NCBI RefSeq assembly: GCF_000956465.1
Contig: NZ_JYJA01000033.1
Coordinates: forward strand, 1-64,000
Direction of reading: 5' to 3'
DNA: 64,000 bases
Source: Microbacterium trichothecenolyticum
GTDB taxonomy: Bacteria > Actinomycetota > Actinomycetes > Actinomycetales > Microbacteriaceae
Part shown: one piece after another, positions 7,809 through 16,540 of the stretch
Layout of the letters: each line of letters begins with the position of its first letter
How positions within the stretch are numbered: the first letter of the stretch is position 1
The notes under the pieces: generated by a model
What the model saw: only the letters and a program-made list of their open reading frames with translations
What the model was told of the DNA's origin: nothing
The model's database searches: none
Translations under genes and position numbers: made by a program

Positions 7809-8264
7809 TCAGGCGCGCTCATCGGGAGTCGCGTAGGTGCTGCGCTGCTCGATGACCGCCAGCGTGCAGCGCGAGACGCACACGAGGCGCCCGGCCTCGT
7901 CGGCGATGCGGATCTCCCACACGTGCACCCGGCGCCCGACGTTGATCGCCGTCACCGTGCCGGTGACCCAGCCTGAGGAGATCGGGCGCAGGTGGTTGGC
8001 GTTGATCTCCATGCCCACGACGTGGAACCGTTCACGGTCCACGGCGAGGTAGCCGGCCCACGAAGCGAGAGTCTCGGCGAGCGCGACCGATGCACCGCCG
8101 TGGAGCACGCCCGCGGGCTGCACGGAACGGCGGTCCACCGGCATCCGTCCGACCAGCGCGTCGTCGCGGATCTCGACGATCTCGATGCCGAGGTGCTCGA
8201 TGAGCGTGCCCGGCGCCATCGCCGAGAGGTCGATGGCCGCGACGTCGCCGAACCAGAGGCTCAC
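7809..8264 (-). CDS. PaaI-type hotdog-fold thioesterase
   Basis: About 151 residues of a hotdog-fold acyl-CoA thioesterase, hydrolysing a CoA thioester. The family core is visible: QPAGVLHGGASVALAETLASWAG, with the conserved histidine and glycines of the PaaI/MenI-like group, then GMEINANHLRPISSGWVTGTV. A GTG start at 8264 is preferred because it lies four bases after the stop of the citrate synthase gene. A longer frame would overlap that gene by 50 bp. It is the last gene of the methylcitrate operon. Its role there may be to release CoA from a stalled acyl-CoA, but it could also be the menaquinone-pathway enzyme or a general housekeeping thioesterase. Confidence 0.82.
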   Translation of the reverse strand: MSLWFGDVAAIDLSAMAPGTLIEHLGIEIVEIRDDALVGRMPVDRRSVQPAGVLHGGASVALAETLASWAGYLAVDRERFHVVGMEINANHLRPISSGWVTGTVTAINVGRRVHVWEIRIADEAGRLVCVSRCTLAVIEQRSTYATPDERA

Positions 8265-8268
8265 GGCC

Positions 8269-9459
8269 TCACCCCGCGGCTTCCTCTTCACGGTCGGCGG
8301 TGGCCTGGTGGGCAGCATCCGGGACGTACCCCTCGATGTGGCGCTCGTCCGGGCCGTTGTACTCCGACAGCGGGCGGATGAGCGCGTTCGAGGCGAGCTG
8401 CTCCATGATGTGGGCGGTCCATCCGGTGACGCGGGCAGCCACGAACAGGGGCGTGAACGTGAGCGTGTCGAAGCCGATGAGGTTGTACGCAGGCCCCGAA
8501 GGGTAGTCGAGATTCGGATATATGCCCTTGCGGCTTACGAACTCGCTCTCGAGCGTGTCGTACAGCGCGGCCACGTCGGGGCGGTCGTAGTGCTCGACGA
8601 GCGTGTCGAGCGCCGCCTTCATCGTGGGCACGCGCGAGTCGCCGCGCTTGTACACGCGGTGGCCGAAGCCCATGATCTTGCGCTTCTCGGCGAGAGCCTG
8701 GTCGAGCCACGGTCCGACGTTCTCGGCCGTGCCGATCTCGTCGAAGATGTGCAGCACGGCCTCGTTCGCCCCGCCGTGGAGCGGACCCTTGAGCGCGCCG
8801 ATCGCCGCGACGACGGCCGAGTAGAGATCGCTGAGCGTCGACGTCACGACACGGGCGGTGAACGTCGAGGCGTTGAACGAGTGCTCGGCGTAGAGGATCA
8901 TCGAGCGGTTGAAGGCGTCGACGACGACGTCGTCGGCCGTCTCGTCGAACGTCATCCAGAGGAAGTTCGCGGCGTAGTCGAGGTCGTCACGCGGCGCGAC
9001 CGGCTGCAGGCCACGACGGCGGCGCTGACCGTAGGCGACGATCGCGGGAAGCATGGCGAAGAGGCGGACGCTGCGCGCCAGGTTCTCCTCCTCGCTCCCG
9101 CTCACGTCGAGCACCGAGCCGGTCCCGGCGAGGTCGCGCGCGCCGATGAGGCTGACCGCGGTGCGCACCTCGTCCATCGGGTGCGCATCGATCGGCACGA
9201 GGTCGATCGCGGCGCGCACGTCGGCGGGAAGGTGCCGGTACGCGCGCTCGGTCGCGCGCAGCTGTGCGAGCTGCACGTCGGTCGGCAGCTCGCCGTGCCA
9301 CAGCAGGTAGGCGACGGCCTCGAACGGCTGCGTGGCCGCGAGCTCCTGCACCGGATAGCCGCGGTACAGCAGCGAGTTCGTCTCGGGGTTGACCTTCGAG
9401 ACCGCCGTGTAGTCCACGACGACGCCGGCGAGGCCCTTCTTGATGTCGGGTTCGGTCAT
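8269..9459 (-). CDS. prpC: 2-methylcitrate synthase / citrate synthase II
   Basis: A 396-residue member of the short, dimeric citrate synthases. It condenses propionyl-CoA with oxaloacetate to 2-methylcitrate in the methylcitrate cycle. Catalytic residues are visible: histidines in LKGPLHGGAN and in MGFGHRVYK, and the aspartate in NLDYPSG; LYAEHSFNAS also matches the family. AAGGAG lies six bases before the ATG. The directly upstream prpB and prpD genes make the 2-methylcitrate assignment much more likely than a housekeeping gltA, although such enzymes often keep some citrate synthase activity. Confidence 0.95.
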   Translation of the reverse strand: MTEPDIKKGLAGVVVDYTAVSKVNPETNSLLYRGYPVQELAATQPFEAVAYLLWHGELPTDVQLAQLRATERAYRHLPADVRAAIDLVPIDAHPMDEVRTAVSLIGARDLAGTGSVLDVSGSEEENLARSVRLFAMLPAIVAYGQRRRRGLQPVAPRDDLDYAANFLWMTFDETADDVVVDAFNRSMILYAEHSFNASTFTARVVTSTLSDLYSAVVAAIGALKGPLHGGANEAVLHIFDEIGTAENVGPWLDQALAEKRKIMGFGHRVYKRGDSRVPTMKAALDTLVEHYDRPDVAALYDTLESEFVSRKGIYPNLDYPSGPAYNLIGFDTLTFTPLFVAARVTGWTAHIMEQLASNALIRPLSEYNGPDERHIEGYVPDAAHQATADREEEAAG

Positions 9460-9482
9460 GACTGCTCCTTCGGGTCAGTGAC

Positions 9483-10382
9483 TCAGCGCTGGATCTGGAA
9501 GTTGAAGACGTCCTGGTCGAAGTGGTTGTAGTGCTCGTAGTCGATGAGGTCGTAGAGGTCGGCGCGGTGCTGCATCTCGCCGAGCTTGGACGTGAGGTGT
9601 CCATCGTCGATGAGCGTATCGAGCGCGCGGGATGCTGCGCCCATCGCGATCCGCAGGAGTGAGACCGGCCAGATCACGATGTTGACGCCGACGCTCTGCA
9701 GCTGGTCGACCGAGAAGAGCTCCGACTTCCCGAACTCTGTCATGTTGGCGAGGATCGGCACGTCCACGGCGGCGCGGATCGCGGCGAACTCCTCGAGTGT
9801 GCGCATCGCCTCGGGGAAGATCGCATCGGCCCCCGCGTCCACGAGCGCCTTCGCACGGTCGATCGCGGCATCCATCCCCTCCACGGCGCGGATGTCCGTC
9901 CGGGCCATGATGAGGAAGTTCGGGTCGCGGCGCGCGTCGGCGGCCGCCCGGATGCGCTTGATCGCGGTGTCCTCGTCGACCACGGCCTTGCCGTCGAGGT
10001 GACCGCACCGCTTCGGGTTGATCTGGTCCTCGATGTGGGTGCCGGCAAGGCCTGCATCCTCGAGCGTCTGGATCGTGCGGGCGACGTTCATGGGCTCGCC
10101 GAAGCCGGTGTCGGCGTCGATGATCGCGGGCAGGTCGGTCATGCGGGCGATCTGCTGGCCGCGCGCGGCGACCTCGGTGAGGGTCGTCAGGCCGATGTCG
10201 GGAAGACCCAGGTCGGCACTGAGCACGGCACCCGAGATGTACACGCCCTCGAAGCCCTTGCGCTCGATGAGCCGGGCGCTGAGCGGATTGAACGCACCGG
10301 GGAACCGCAGCAGCTCGCCCGATGCGAGCCGCTCGCGGAAGAGCCGCCGCTTCTCGTGCGCGGGGATGGTGGAGTACAGCAT
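9483..10382 (-). CDS. prpB: 2-methylisocitrate lyase
   Basis: A 299-residue isocitrate-lyase-superfamily enzyme that cleaves 2-methylisocitrate into pyruvate and succinate. The signature loop NPKRCGH with the catalytic cysteine is intact. So are the metal-binding DADTGFG and HIEDQ motifs and the C-terminal YDLIDYEHYN typical of PrpB. The length matches bacterial PrpB, about 295. Its ATG overlaps the prpD stop by one base (TGATG), which implies translational coupling. The prpC gene follows 23 bases later. Confidence 0.96.
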   Translation of the reverse strand: MLYSTIPAHEKRRLFRERLASGELLRFPGAFNPLSARLIERKGFEGVYISGAVLSADLGLPDIGLTTLTEVAARGQQIARMTDLPAIIDADTGFGEPMNVARTIQTLEDAGLAGTHIEDQINPKRCGHLDGKAVVDEDTAIKRIRAAADARRDPNFLIMARTDIRAVEGMDAAIDRAKALVDAGADAIFPEAMRTLEEFAAIRAAVDVPILANMTEFGKSELFSVDQLQSVGVNIVIWPVSLLRIAMGAASRALDTLIDDGHLTSKLGEMQHRADLYDLIDYEHYNHFDQDVFNFQIQR

Positions 10383-11908
10383 CAGAACAGGCCCTTCGGA
10401 GCCGGAGCGCCCGCGAGCACGCCGAAGGCGGCGACGATCGTGAGCTGCTGCACCTCTTGGGCGGTGAGGTCGGGCAGACGCTCTGCGAGCCCGAGGAAGC
10501 GCTCGATCTCCTCGGGCGCCAGCACGGGCTCGGCGAGCAGCCGGAACTTGCGCACGTAGTCCTCACGGACGAACGGCCGGGCGCCGAGCGGGTGCGCGTC
10601 GGCGACGGCGATCTCGTCCTCGATGGTCTCGCCGTTCGTGAGGCGGATCTCGACGCGACCCCCGAACGCCTTCTCGTTCGGGTCCTCCGAGTGGTAGCGG
10701 CGGGTCCACTCCGGGTCCTCGGCTGTGGTGATCTTCTGCCAGAGCTCGACCGTGTCGGCCCGGCCCGCGCGCTCGGGGGTGTACGAGTCGACGTGATGCC
10801 AGCCGCCGTCCTGCAGCGCCACCGCGAAGATGTACGGGATCGAATGGTCGAGCGTCTCGCGGGATGCAGTGGGGTCGTACTTCTGCGGGTCGTTCGCGCC
10901 CGAGCCGATCACGTAGTGCGTGTGGTGCGACGTGTGCAGCACGATCGCCTCGACGTTGGCGGGATCCAGCAGCTCGGGGTGCTCGCCGTGCAGCTTGCGG
11001 GCGAGGTCGATCCACGCCTGCGCCTGGTACTCGGCCGAATGCTCCTTCGTGTAGGAGTCGAGGATGCCGCGCTTGGGCTCGCCCGCGCCCGGCAGCGGCA
11101 CGTCGTACGAGGCATCCGGGCCGTCCAGGAGCCACGCGATGACGCCGTCCTCGCCCTCGTAGATGGGGCTCGGCGAGGTCTCGCCGCGCATCGCGCGATC
11201 GACGGCCTCGACCGCCATCTTGCCCGCGAAGGCCGGAGCGTGCGCCTTCCACGTCGAGATCTCGCCCTTGCGGGACTGGCGGGTGGCGGTGGTGGTGTGA
11301 AGCGCCTGGCCGACCGCCTGGTAGATCGTCTCGACATCGAGGCCGAGCAGCGTGCCGATGCCGGCCGCGGCCGACGGGCCGAGGTGCGCGACATGGTCGA
11401 TCTTGTGCTTGTGCAGGCTGATGGCGCGCACGAGGTCGATCTGGATCTCGTAGCCCGTCGCGAGCCCGCGCACCAGCGCCGCCCCGTCGGCGCCGACGTG
11501 CTGGGCGACCGCGACGATCGGCGGGATGTTGTCGCCCGGGTGCGAGTACTCCGCCGCAAGGAACGTGTCGTGGTAGTCGAGCTCGCGCACGGCCACTCCG
11601 TTCGCCCACGCCGCCCACTCCGGGCTCGTCTTGCGGTCGAGCGCGCAGCCGAACACCGTGGCTCCCGAGCCGCCGACCGACACCGCGTGGTCGAGGGCCT
11701 GCTGGCGGGCGGCGCTCACCGGAGCACGGGTGAGGGATGCCGCCGCCACGGCCGCGTTGTCGATGACGCGGTTGATGATCATGTCGATCACGTCCTGGTC
11801 CACCTCGACGGGGTCGGCGGCGACTTCGGCGATGTGCCACGCGAGCTGCCCCTCGCGCGCGAGGTGCTCGTCGCTGCGGTGGACGCGGAGGTGGTGGATG
11901 ACGGTCAT
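10382..11908 (-). CDS. prpD: 2-methylcitrate dehydratase (MmgE/PrpD family)
   Basis: A 508-residue MmgE/PrpD-family enzyme that dehydrates 2-methylcitrate to 2-methylaconitate. The N terminus [20 protein letters not shown] is the conserved start of PrpD proteins. It fixes the start at the ATG at 11908, which has GAAAGG six bases upstream. Further family blocks are [21 protein letters not shown] and [11 protein letters not shown]. No separate aconitase-like gene lies in the cluster, so hydration to methylisocitrate presumably uses the general aconitase. It lies ten bases after the GntR gene and is coupled to prpB. Confidence 0.95.
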   Translation of the reverse strand: MTVIHHLRVHRSDEHLAREGQLAWHIAEVAADPVEVDQDVIDMIINRVIDNAAVAAASLTRAPVSAARQQALDHAVSVGGSGATVFGCALDRKTSPEWAAWANGVAVRELDYHDTFLAAEYSHPGDNIPPIVAVAQHVGADGAALVRGLATGYEIQIDLVRAISLHKHKIDHVAHLGPSAAAGIGTLLGLDVETIYQAVGQALHTTTATRQSRKGEISTWKAHAPAFAGKMAVEAVDRAMRGETSPSPIYEGEDGVIAWLLDGPDASYDVPLPGAGEPKRGILDSYTKEHSAEYQAQAWIDLARKLHGEHPELLDPANVEAIVLHTSHHTHYVIGSGANDPQKYDPTASRETLDHSIPYIFAVALQDGGWHHVDSYTPERAGRADTVELWQKITTAEDPEWTRRYHSEDPNEKAFGGRVEIRLTNGETIEDEIAVADAHPLGARPFVREDYVRKFRLLAEPVLAPEEIERFLGLAERLPDLTAQEVQQLTIVAAFGVLAGAPAPKGLF

Positions 11909-11918
11909 GACCGGCCTT

Positions 11919-12629
11919 TCAGAGTCGGGGGCGCGCTCCGACAGGCTCAACGACCGGAGCAGCTGGTGCTCCGGTCGCCGAGCCTGTCGAAGCGGTGAGG
12001 GATTCGAGGATGCTGTGCAGCGCGTTGTGCAGGTGCACGTGCGTCGCGTGGGCGGCGAGATCCGCGTCGCGGGTGGAGATCGCGGCCGCGATCAGCCGGT
12101 GCTCGGCGACGGATGCTGCGAGCCGGGCGGGATTGTCGCGCGCGAGCCGTCGCACCCGGACGAGATGCGTGCGCACCGTGCGCAACGCAGCGGTGAGGTA
12201 GTCGTTCGCGACGGCGGCGTCGAGGGCGAGGTCGAAGTCCGCGATCAGGGCGTAGTAGGCGTCGCGCCCGTCCGCTCCCGCGCCGTGGCCGTCGAGATCG
12301 ACTCGGGCGAAATCATGGGCGAGCTGCGCGAAGGCTGCGGCATCCCCGCGCTCCGCGGCGAGCCGCGCGGCGGACTCCTCGAGGGCGCGGCGCACCTCGA
12401 AGATCTCCCGGATGTCGTCGGCATCGATCGCGGTGACCACGGTGACGCGCGGCGACTGCTGCGCGACAAGGCCGTCGGCCGCGAGCCGGCCGAGCGCTTC
12501 GCGAAGGGGGGTGCGACTGACACCGAGACGAGCGGCCTGCTCGACCTCGCCGAGCACGGCGCCGGGCCGCAGCACGCCGGACTGGATCTCGTCGAGGAGG
12601 GTCGCGTATGCGCGGTCACTGGCCCGCAT
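11919..12629 (-). CDS. GntR-family (FCD) regulator of the methylcitrate operon
   Basis: A 236-residue FadR-subfamily GntR regulator. The N-terminal winged helix ([23 protein letters not shown]) is followed by an all-helical FCD ligand domain with the metal-site residues in FDLAL, AEHRLI and HVHLHNA. The ATG at 12629 is chosen because GAGGAGG lies about nine bases upstream. An upstream ATG at 12677 would place a palindromic operator inside the gene. It is the first gene of the operon with prpDBC, so it probably senses a methylcitrate-cycle intermediate and controls its own operon. The last 25 codons are formed by an inverted repeat (11939-11989) and encode a low-complexity Ala/Pro tail unlike the rest. 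Confidence 0.88.
   Translation of the reverse strand: MRASDRAYATLLDEIQSGVLRPGAVLGEVEQAARLGVSRTPLREALGRLAADGLVAQQSPRVTVVTAIDADDIREIFEVRRALEESAARLAAERGDAAAFAQLAHDFARVDLDGHGAGADGRDAYYALIADFDLALDAAVANDYLTAALRTVRTHLVRVRRLARDNPARLAASVAEHRLIAAAISTRDADLAAHATHVHLHNALHSILESLTASTGSATGAPAAPVVEPVGARPRL
11939..11989. repeat. Nested inverted repeat of the GACAGGCTC type
   Basis: The outer arms CGACAGGCTC (11939-11948) and GAGCCTGTCG (11980-11989) enclose inner arms CGACCGGAGCA (11951-11961) and TGCTCCGGTCG (11967-11977). All arms pair perfectly. The core is the TTCGACAGGCTCA-type palindromic sequence that I know as widespread in actinobacterial genomes. It lies in the 3' end of the GntR gene, just before prpD. 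Confidence 0.85.
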
Positions 12630-12661
12630 CCGCATCACCTCCTCGTTCGACACCTCGGCCA

Positions 12662-12725
12662 GTGTATACACAAACATCCTCGATGCGCACTTCGCGGAGG
12701 GAATGCGGGGTTATTCGTATACAAA
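12662..12725 (-). promoter_or_regulatory. Two GTATAC operators of the GntR/prp promoter
   Basis: GTGTATACAC at 12662-12671 is a perfect palindrome. TTCGTATACAAA at 12714-12725 has the same core with near-perfect symmetry. Their centres are 53 bp apart, five helical turns, which favours cooperative binding or a small loop. TATACA in the first site could be the -10 box. GTAT/ATAC dyads are typical for GntR/FadR-type proteins, and the adjacent GntR gene is the obvious candidate. Confidence 0.6.
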
Positions 12726-12818
12726 CTCGACTCCGTAGCGATTTCGCCCGATATCGACGCGCGTTCGACACGTGTAGCTTCCGCAGCACCCCCCTGAACT
12801 CCGATCGACGTGGGCCCC

Positions 12819-12868
12819 GTGAGGAAAGCGTGAGGAATATTCAGCAATTTGTGAATCGGGCGTACCGT
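12819..12868 (+). promoter_or_regulatory. ABC exporter promoter with 11 bp-spaced direct repeats
   Basis: GTGAGGAA occurs at 12819-12826 and again at 12830-12837, one helical turn apart. An ATTCA/TGAAT dyad with an 8-base spacer follows. TACCGT (12863-12868) ends seven bases before the ATG at 12876, so the message is probably leaderless. Confidence 0.45.
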
Positions 12869-12875
12869 CGGCGCC

Positions 12876-13799
12876 ATGACCACAGTCATCCGCACGAGCG
12901 GCCTCACCAAGCACTACGGCCGCGTCCACGCCCTCGACGGACTCGACCTCGCGGTCGACGAGGGCCAGGTGCACGGGTTCCTCGGACCCAACGGGGCGGG
13001 CAAGTCCACCACGATCCGGATCCTCCTGGGACTCGCACGCAAGACCGGGGGCGAGGCATCCGTCTTCGGTCTCCAGCCGTGGCGCGACGCCGTCAAGATC
13101 CACCGGCGGGTCGCGTACATCCCCGGCGATGTGAGCGTGTGGCCGAACCTGTCGGGCGGCGAGGCGATCGACCTGCTCGCGCGCCTGCGCGGTGCATCGC
13201 GCCACGACACGGCCTATGCCGGTGAGAAGGCGCGTCTCATGGAGGCGTTCCAGTTCGACCCGCGCAAGAAGGGCCGGGCCTATTCGAAGGGGAACCGGCA
13301 GAAGGTGGCGCTCATCGCCGCCTTCGCCGTGCCCGCCGACCTGTACATCCTCGACGAGCCGACGAGCGGCCTCGACCCCCTCATGGACGTGATGTTCCGG
13401 CGGGAGGTCTCGCGCGTGCACGCGGCGGGCGCCACCGTGCTGCTGTCGAGCCACATCCTCTCCGAGGTCGAGCAGCTGTGCGATCGCGTCTCGATCATCC
13501 GCGCGGGGCGCGTCGTCGAGTCGGGCACCCTCGCCGACATGCGTCACCTCACGCGCACGGAGGTCTCGTTCGAGGGGACGGATGCTGCGCCCGTGGCTGC
13601 GCTCGCGGCGGCCCACGACACGCTCGTCGAAGACGGCCGCGTGCGCTTCACCGTCGACAGCGATGAGGTCTCCGGTGTGTTGCCCGAGCTCTCACGCCTC
13701 GGTGTGGCGGGACTGCGCGTCGCGCCGCCGTCGCTGGAGGAGCTGTTCCTCCGCCACTACGGCGACGACCTCGCCGTGCTGGAGAGGAACGGACGATGA
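12876..13799 (+). CDS. ABC-2 exporter ATP-binding protein
   Basis: A 307-residue ATPase of a drug or lipid exporter. The Walker A motif is GPNGAGKST (about residue 38), the signature is degenerate as YSKGNRQK, Walker B is LYILDEPTSGLDP, and the switch histidine follows in LLSSHILSEVEQLC. The roughly 80-residue C-terminal extension is typical of ABCB/DrrA-type proteins. Its last four bases overlap the ATG of the permease, so the two form one transport complex. The cognate regulator is probably the GbsR/MarR protein encoded third in the operon. Confidence 0.93.
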   Translation: MTTVIRTSGLTKHYGRVHALDGLDLAVDEGQVHGFLGPNGAGKSTTIRILLGLARKTGGEASVFGLQPWRDAVKIHRRVAYIPGDVSVWPNLSGGEAIDLLARLRGASRHDTAYAGEKARLMEAFQFDPRKKGRAYSKGNRQKVALIAAFAVPADLYILDEPTSGLDPLMDVMFRREVSRVHAAGATVLLSSHILSEVEQLCDRVSIIRAGRVVESGTLADMRHLTRTEVSFEGTDAAPVAALAAAHDTLVEDGRVRFTVDSDEVSGVLPELSRLGVAGLRVAPPSLEELFLRHYGDDLAVLERNGR

Positions 13800-15415
13800 G
13801 CCGGATCGCAGCGCTGCTGACGCAGCGGCTGCGGCGGGACTGGCTGCAGCTGACGCTGTGGATCTTCGGCACGATGGCGCTCGCGTTCGCGGGGCTCTCC
13901 GGCGCCGCGAACACCTACGGCACGGAGCAGGAGCGCACGGCGCTGCTGGCCACCGTGATGGCCAACCCGGTCATCCTGCTCTTCCGCGGGCTGCCGTCGG
14001 GGCCGGGCGAGCAGGCCTTCATCGTCTTCCTTCTGATGCCCTTCCTGGTGATGATGCCGGCGTTCATGAGCACCTTCCTCGCCGTGCGCCACACGCGCGG
14101 CGACGAGGAGGCAGGGCGCCTCGAACCCGTCGCGGCGACGACGGCGGGGAGGTCCGTGCCGACGGTCGCGACGATCATCCACGGCGTGCTCGCCAACGTC
14201 GTGCTGGGCGTCCTCGTGGCCGCCGCCTTCCTCGCCGGCGGCTCGCCCACCGAGGGGTCGTGGCTCGCCGGGTTCACGGCCGCGTGCGGCGGACTGACGT
14301 ACCTCGGCGTCGCGCTCCTGGCGGCGCAGCTCATGCGCACCTCGCGGGGCGCGAACTCGCTCGCGGTGTGGGTGCTCGTCGTCTCGTACTTCATCGCCGG
14401 CATCGGCAACGCTCTCGGAACCCCGAGCGACGATCTCACCCACATGCAGAGCTCGTGGGTGACGCGGCTCTCGCCCTTCGGATGGGCCGAGAACACTCGC
14501 GCGTTCGACGAGAACCTGTGGTGGCCCGCGTTCCTCTGCCTCGCCGCGTTCGTCGTGTTCGCGGGGGCGGCGCTGGCCCTCCAGACCGTGCGCGACCTCG
14601 GCGCGAGCATCGTGCCCGAGCGGCGGGGCCGCACCGCCGCGGGCGCGACCCTGTCGTCGCCGACGGCGCTCGTCGCGCGGCTCGCGACCGGCTCGACGAT
14701 CGGCTGGATGGCGGGCGCCTTCTTCGCCGGCGCCCTCTCGACCTCGCTCGGCTCGGTCGTGAACGAGATGGGGGCGGACAACCCGGCCGTCGCCGACATG
14801 CTGAAGGCGCTCTCGGCAGAGGCCGACCTCGAACAGGCGGTCGTGGTCGTCTTCTTCACCATGGTGGGACTCCTCGCCGCGTGCGCCGGCGTGCAGACCG
14901 TCGCCCGCGCTCGCCAGGAGGAGGCGCACGGCACCGCCGAGCCGGTCCTCGCCACACCGGTGCAGCGCGTGCGGTGGCTCGCCGACTACGTCGTCGTGGG
15001 GTTCGTCGCCATCGTCCTGACCTGCGCGGCGGCGTTCGTCGGGGCGTGGGCCGGCGCCGCGAGCCTCGACAACGGCGCAGCCCTGGCAGGCGACGCGTTC
15101 GTCGCCGCATGGGGGCAGGTCATCGCCGCATCCGTGTTCCTCGTCCTCACCGCTCTCGTCTTCACGATCGCCCCGCGATGGACGATCCCGCTCGGCTGGA
15201 CCCTCGTCACCGCCGCGATCGTCTTCGGCCTCTTCGGACCGCTTCTCGGCCTTCCGGAATGGGTGACGAACCTGTCGCCGTTCTCGGTCGCGCCGGTGCC
15301 GAGTGGCAGCGAAGTGGATCTGCGTGGGATGTGGTGGCTCGTGCTCGCCGTCGGTGTCGGGGCGGCGGCATCCCTCACCCTCATGCGGCGGCGCGAGCTG
15401 GCCTCGGCCGGGTAG
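13796..15415 (+). CDS. ABC-2 type exporter permease
   Basis: A 539-residue polytopic membrane protein with about 12 hydrophobic segments in two halves of six (for example LTLWIFGTMALAFAGL and FIVFLLMPFLVMMPAF). Both halves carry the sequence RxEEAxGxxEPV, RGDEEAGRLEPVAATTAG and ARQEEAHGTAEPVLATPVQ. This internal duplication is typical of the large permeases annotated as exporters of polyketide antibiotics. The start overlaps the ATPase stop. Substrate unknown; an antimicrobial or a lipid is plausible. Confidence 0.88.
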   Translation: MSRIAALLTQRLRRDWLQLTLWIFGTMALAFAGLSGAANTYGTEQERTALLATVMANPVILLFRGLPSGPGEQAFIVFLLMPFLVMMPAFMSTFLAVRHTRGDEEAGRLEPVAATTAGRSVPTVATIIHGVLANVVLGVLVAAAFLAGGSPTEGSWLAGFTAACGGLTYLGVALLAAQLMRTSRGANSLAVWVLVVSYFIAGIGNALGTPSDDLTHMQSSWVTRLSPFGWAENTRAFDENLWWPAFLCLAAFVVFAGAALALQTVRDLGASIVPERRGRTAAGATLSSPTALVARLATGSTIGWMAGAFFAGALSTSLGSVVNEMGADNPAVADMLKALSAEADLEQAVVVVFFTMVGLLAACAGVQTVARARQEEAHGTAEPVLATPVQRVRWLADYVVVGFVAIVLTCAAAFVGAWAGAASLDNGAALAGDAFVAAWGQVIAASVFLVLTALVFTIAPRWTIPLGWTLVTAAIVFGLFGPLLGLPEWVTNLSPFSVAPVPSGSEVDLRGMWWLVLAVGVGAAASLTLMRRRELASAG

Positions 15416-15424
15416 GCGACCGCG

Positions 15425-15910
15425 ATGACGAACGAGCACCCTGGCGCCGAGGCGGCGGAGCAGGCGGCGGCGATGCTCACCGCCGTGGGCATGCCACGCA
15501 TGCCGGCGCGGGTCATGATGGCCCTCGCCGGCTCGCCCGATGAGGGGTACACCGCCGCCGACCTCTCCGACCGCCTCGGCGTCTCGGCGGCCGCCGTGTC
15601 GGGTGCGGTGCGCTACCTCGTCTCGATGCGGCTCATCCACCGGCTCTCGCGCCCGGGCGACCGGCGCGACCGGTACGACCTCGCCGAGGACTCGTGGTCG
15701 GGCATGATCACCGCGAACGCGCCGCTGTACGGCACGCTCGCGGCGTCGCTGGACCGCATCGCCGACGAGAACCCCGGGGCTCCCGCGTCTGCCGCGCGGG
15801 CGCACGAGATCGCGGACTTCCTCCGCTATCTCGCGGAACGGATGCCGCAGCTCGCGGCCGAGTGGCGCGCAGGGCGCGACGCGCCCGGGGACGGGACCCG
15901 GGCCGGGTAG
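15425..15910 (+). CDS. GbsR/MarR-family transcriptional regulator
   Basis: A 161-residue winged-helix protein. Residues about 20-75 include PARVMMALAGSPDEGYTAADLSDRLGVSAAAVSGAVRYLVSM, then the wing RPGDRRDRYDL. This matches GbsR-like MarR proteins that accompany ABC-2 exporters in actinobacteria. It starts ten bases after the permease stop, so it is co-expressed with the exporter and probably represses it. The C-terminal half is a helical dimerisation region without a recognisable ligand site. Confidence 0.86.
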   Translation: MTNEHPGAEAAEQAAAMLTAVGMPRMPARVMMALAGSPDEGYTAADLSDRLGVSAAAVSGAVRYLVSMRLIHRLSRPGDRRDRYDLAEDSWSGMITANAPLYGTLAASLDRIADENPGAPASAARAHEIADFLRYLAERMPQLAAEWRAGRDAPGDGTRAG

Positions 15911-15913
15911 CCT
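15908..15913 (+). promoter_or_regulatory. Putative -10 box of the RNase H gene
   Basis: TAGCCT overlaps the stop codon of the regulator gene and ends seven bases before the GTG start at 15921, which suggests a separate leaderless transcript. Confidence 0.4.
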
Positions 15914-15920
15914 TGCCCGA

Positions 15921-16451
15921 GTGACCGACGCGACCCGCTACATCGTTGCCACCGACGGAGCCTGCAAGGGCAACCCCGGACCGACGGGGTGGGCGTGGGT
16001 CGGCGAGGACGGCCACTGGGCCGCCGGATCGATCCCCTCGGGCACCAACAACATCGGCGAACTGACCGGGCTGCTCAAGGCGATCGAGGATCACGCCGAC
16101 GTGGCGAACCTGGTCGTGCAGGCCGACTCCAAGTACGCGATCGACACGTACACGAAGTGGATGGACGGCCACCGCCGCCGCGGCTGGAAGACCTCGACGG
16201 GCGCGCCGACGAAGAACGTCGACATCCTCGAGCAGCTCATCGCCGCGCGTGACGCCCGGCGGGCGGCCGGCCTCCCCGACGTCGAGCTCGAACACGTGCG
16301 CGGTCACTCCGGCCACGTGCTCAACGCCTGGGCCGACGAGCGCGCGGTGCGCGCCTCCGAGCACGCGGCGAAGGGCACGGCGAGCGCATGGTCGTCGCTC
16401 GGCGCTCAGGACCGCATCGACGTCTCGTCCCGCCCGAAGAACGGGCGCTGA
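15921..16451 (+). CDS. rnhA: Ribonuclease HI family protein
   Basis: A 176-residue RNase H fold enzyme that cuts RNA in RNA-DNA hybrids. The four acidic catalytic positions are visible: the aspartate in VATDGACKGNPGP, the glutamate in NNIGELTGL, the aspartate in QADSKYAID and the aspartate in NAWADERA; LEHVRGHSGH also matches. The core is of normal length, followed by a short basic tail SRPKNGR. The start is GTG with no ribosome site, consistent with leaderless translation. It is unrelated to the exporter operon upstream. Confidence 0.9.
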   Translation: MTDATRYIVATDGACKGNPGPTGWAWVGEDGHWAAGSIPSGTNNIGELTGLLKAIEDHADVANLVVQADSKYAIDTYTKWMDGHRRRGWKTSTGAPTKNVDILEQLIAARDARRAAGLPDVELEHVRGHSGHVLNAWADERAVRASEHAAKGTASAWSSLGAQDRIDVSSRPKNGR

Positions 16452-16464
16452 CCGCTCCCCTCGC

Positions 16465-16534
16465 GCGACAGCTGCACTTCCCTGCAAGTGCTGCGGCGAT
16501 CTGTGGCGCGCTCGCAGGAATCTGCAGCTGTCGC
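16465..16534. repeat. Intergenic hairpin repeat, copy A
   Basis: Outer arms GCGACAGCTGCA (16465-16476) and TGCAGCTGTCGC (16523-16534) pair perfectly. The inner part (positions 16497-16514, GCGATCTGTGGCGCGCTC) is nearly identical to copy B at 18433-18499. It lies in the 89 bp gap between the convergent RNase H and MocR genes, so it may end both transcripts. Confidence 0.85.
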
Positions 16535-16540
16535 TGACCG

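Noticed and set aside
12629..12677. Upstream ATG at 12677 for the prp GntR gene
   Set aside because: It would put the GTGTATACAC operator and the likely -10 box inside the gene; the ATG at 12629 has a GAGGAGG site.
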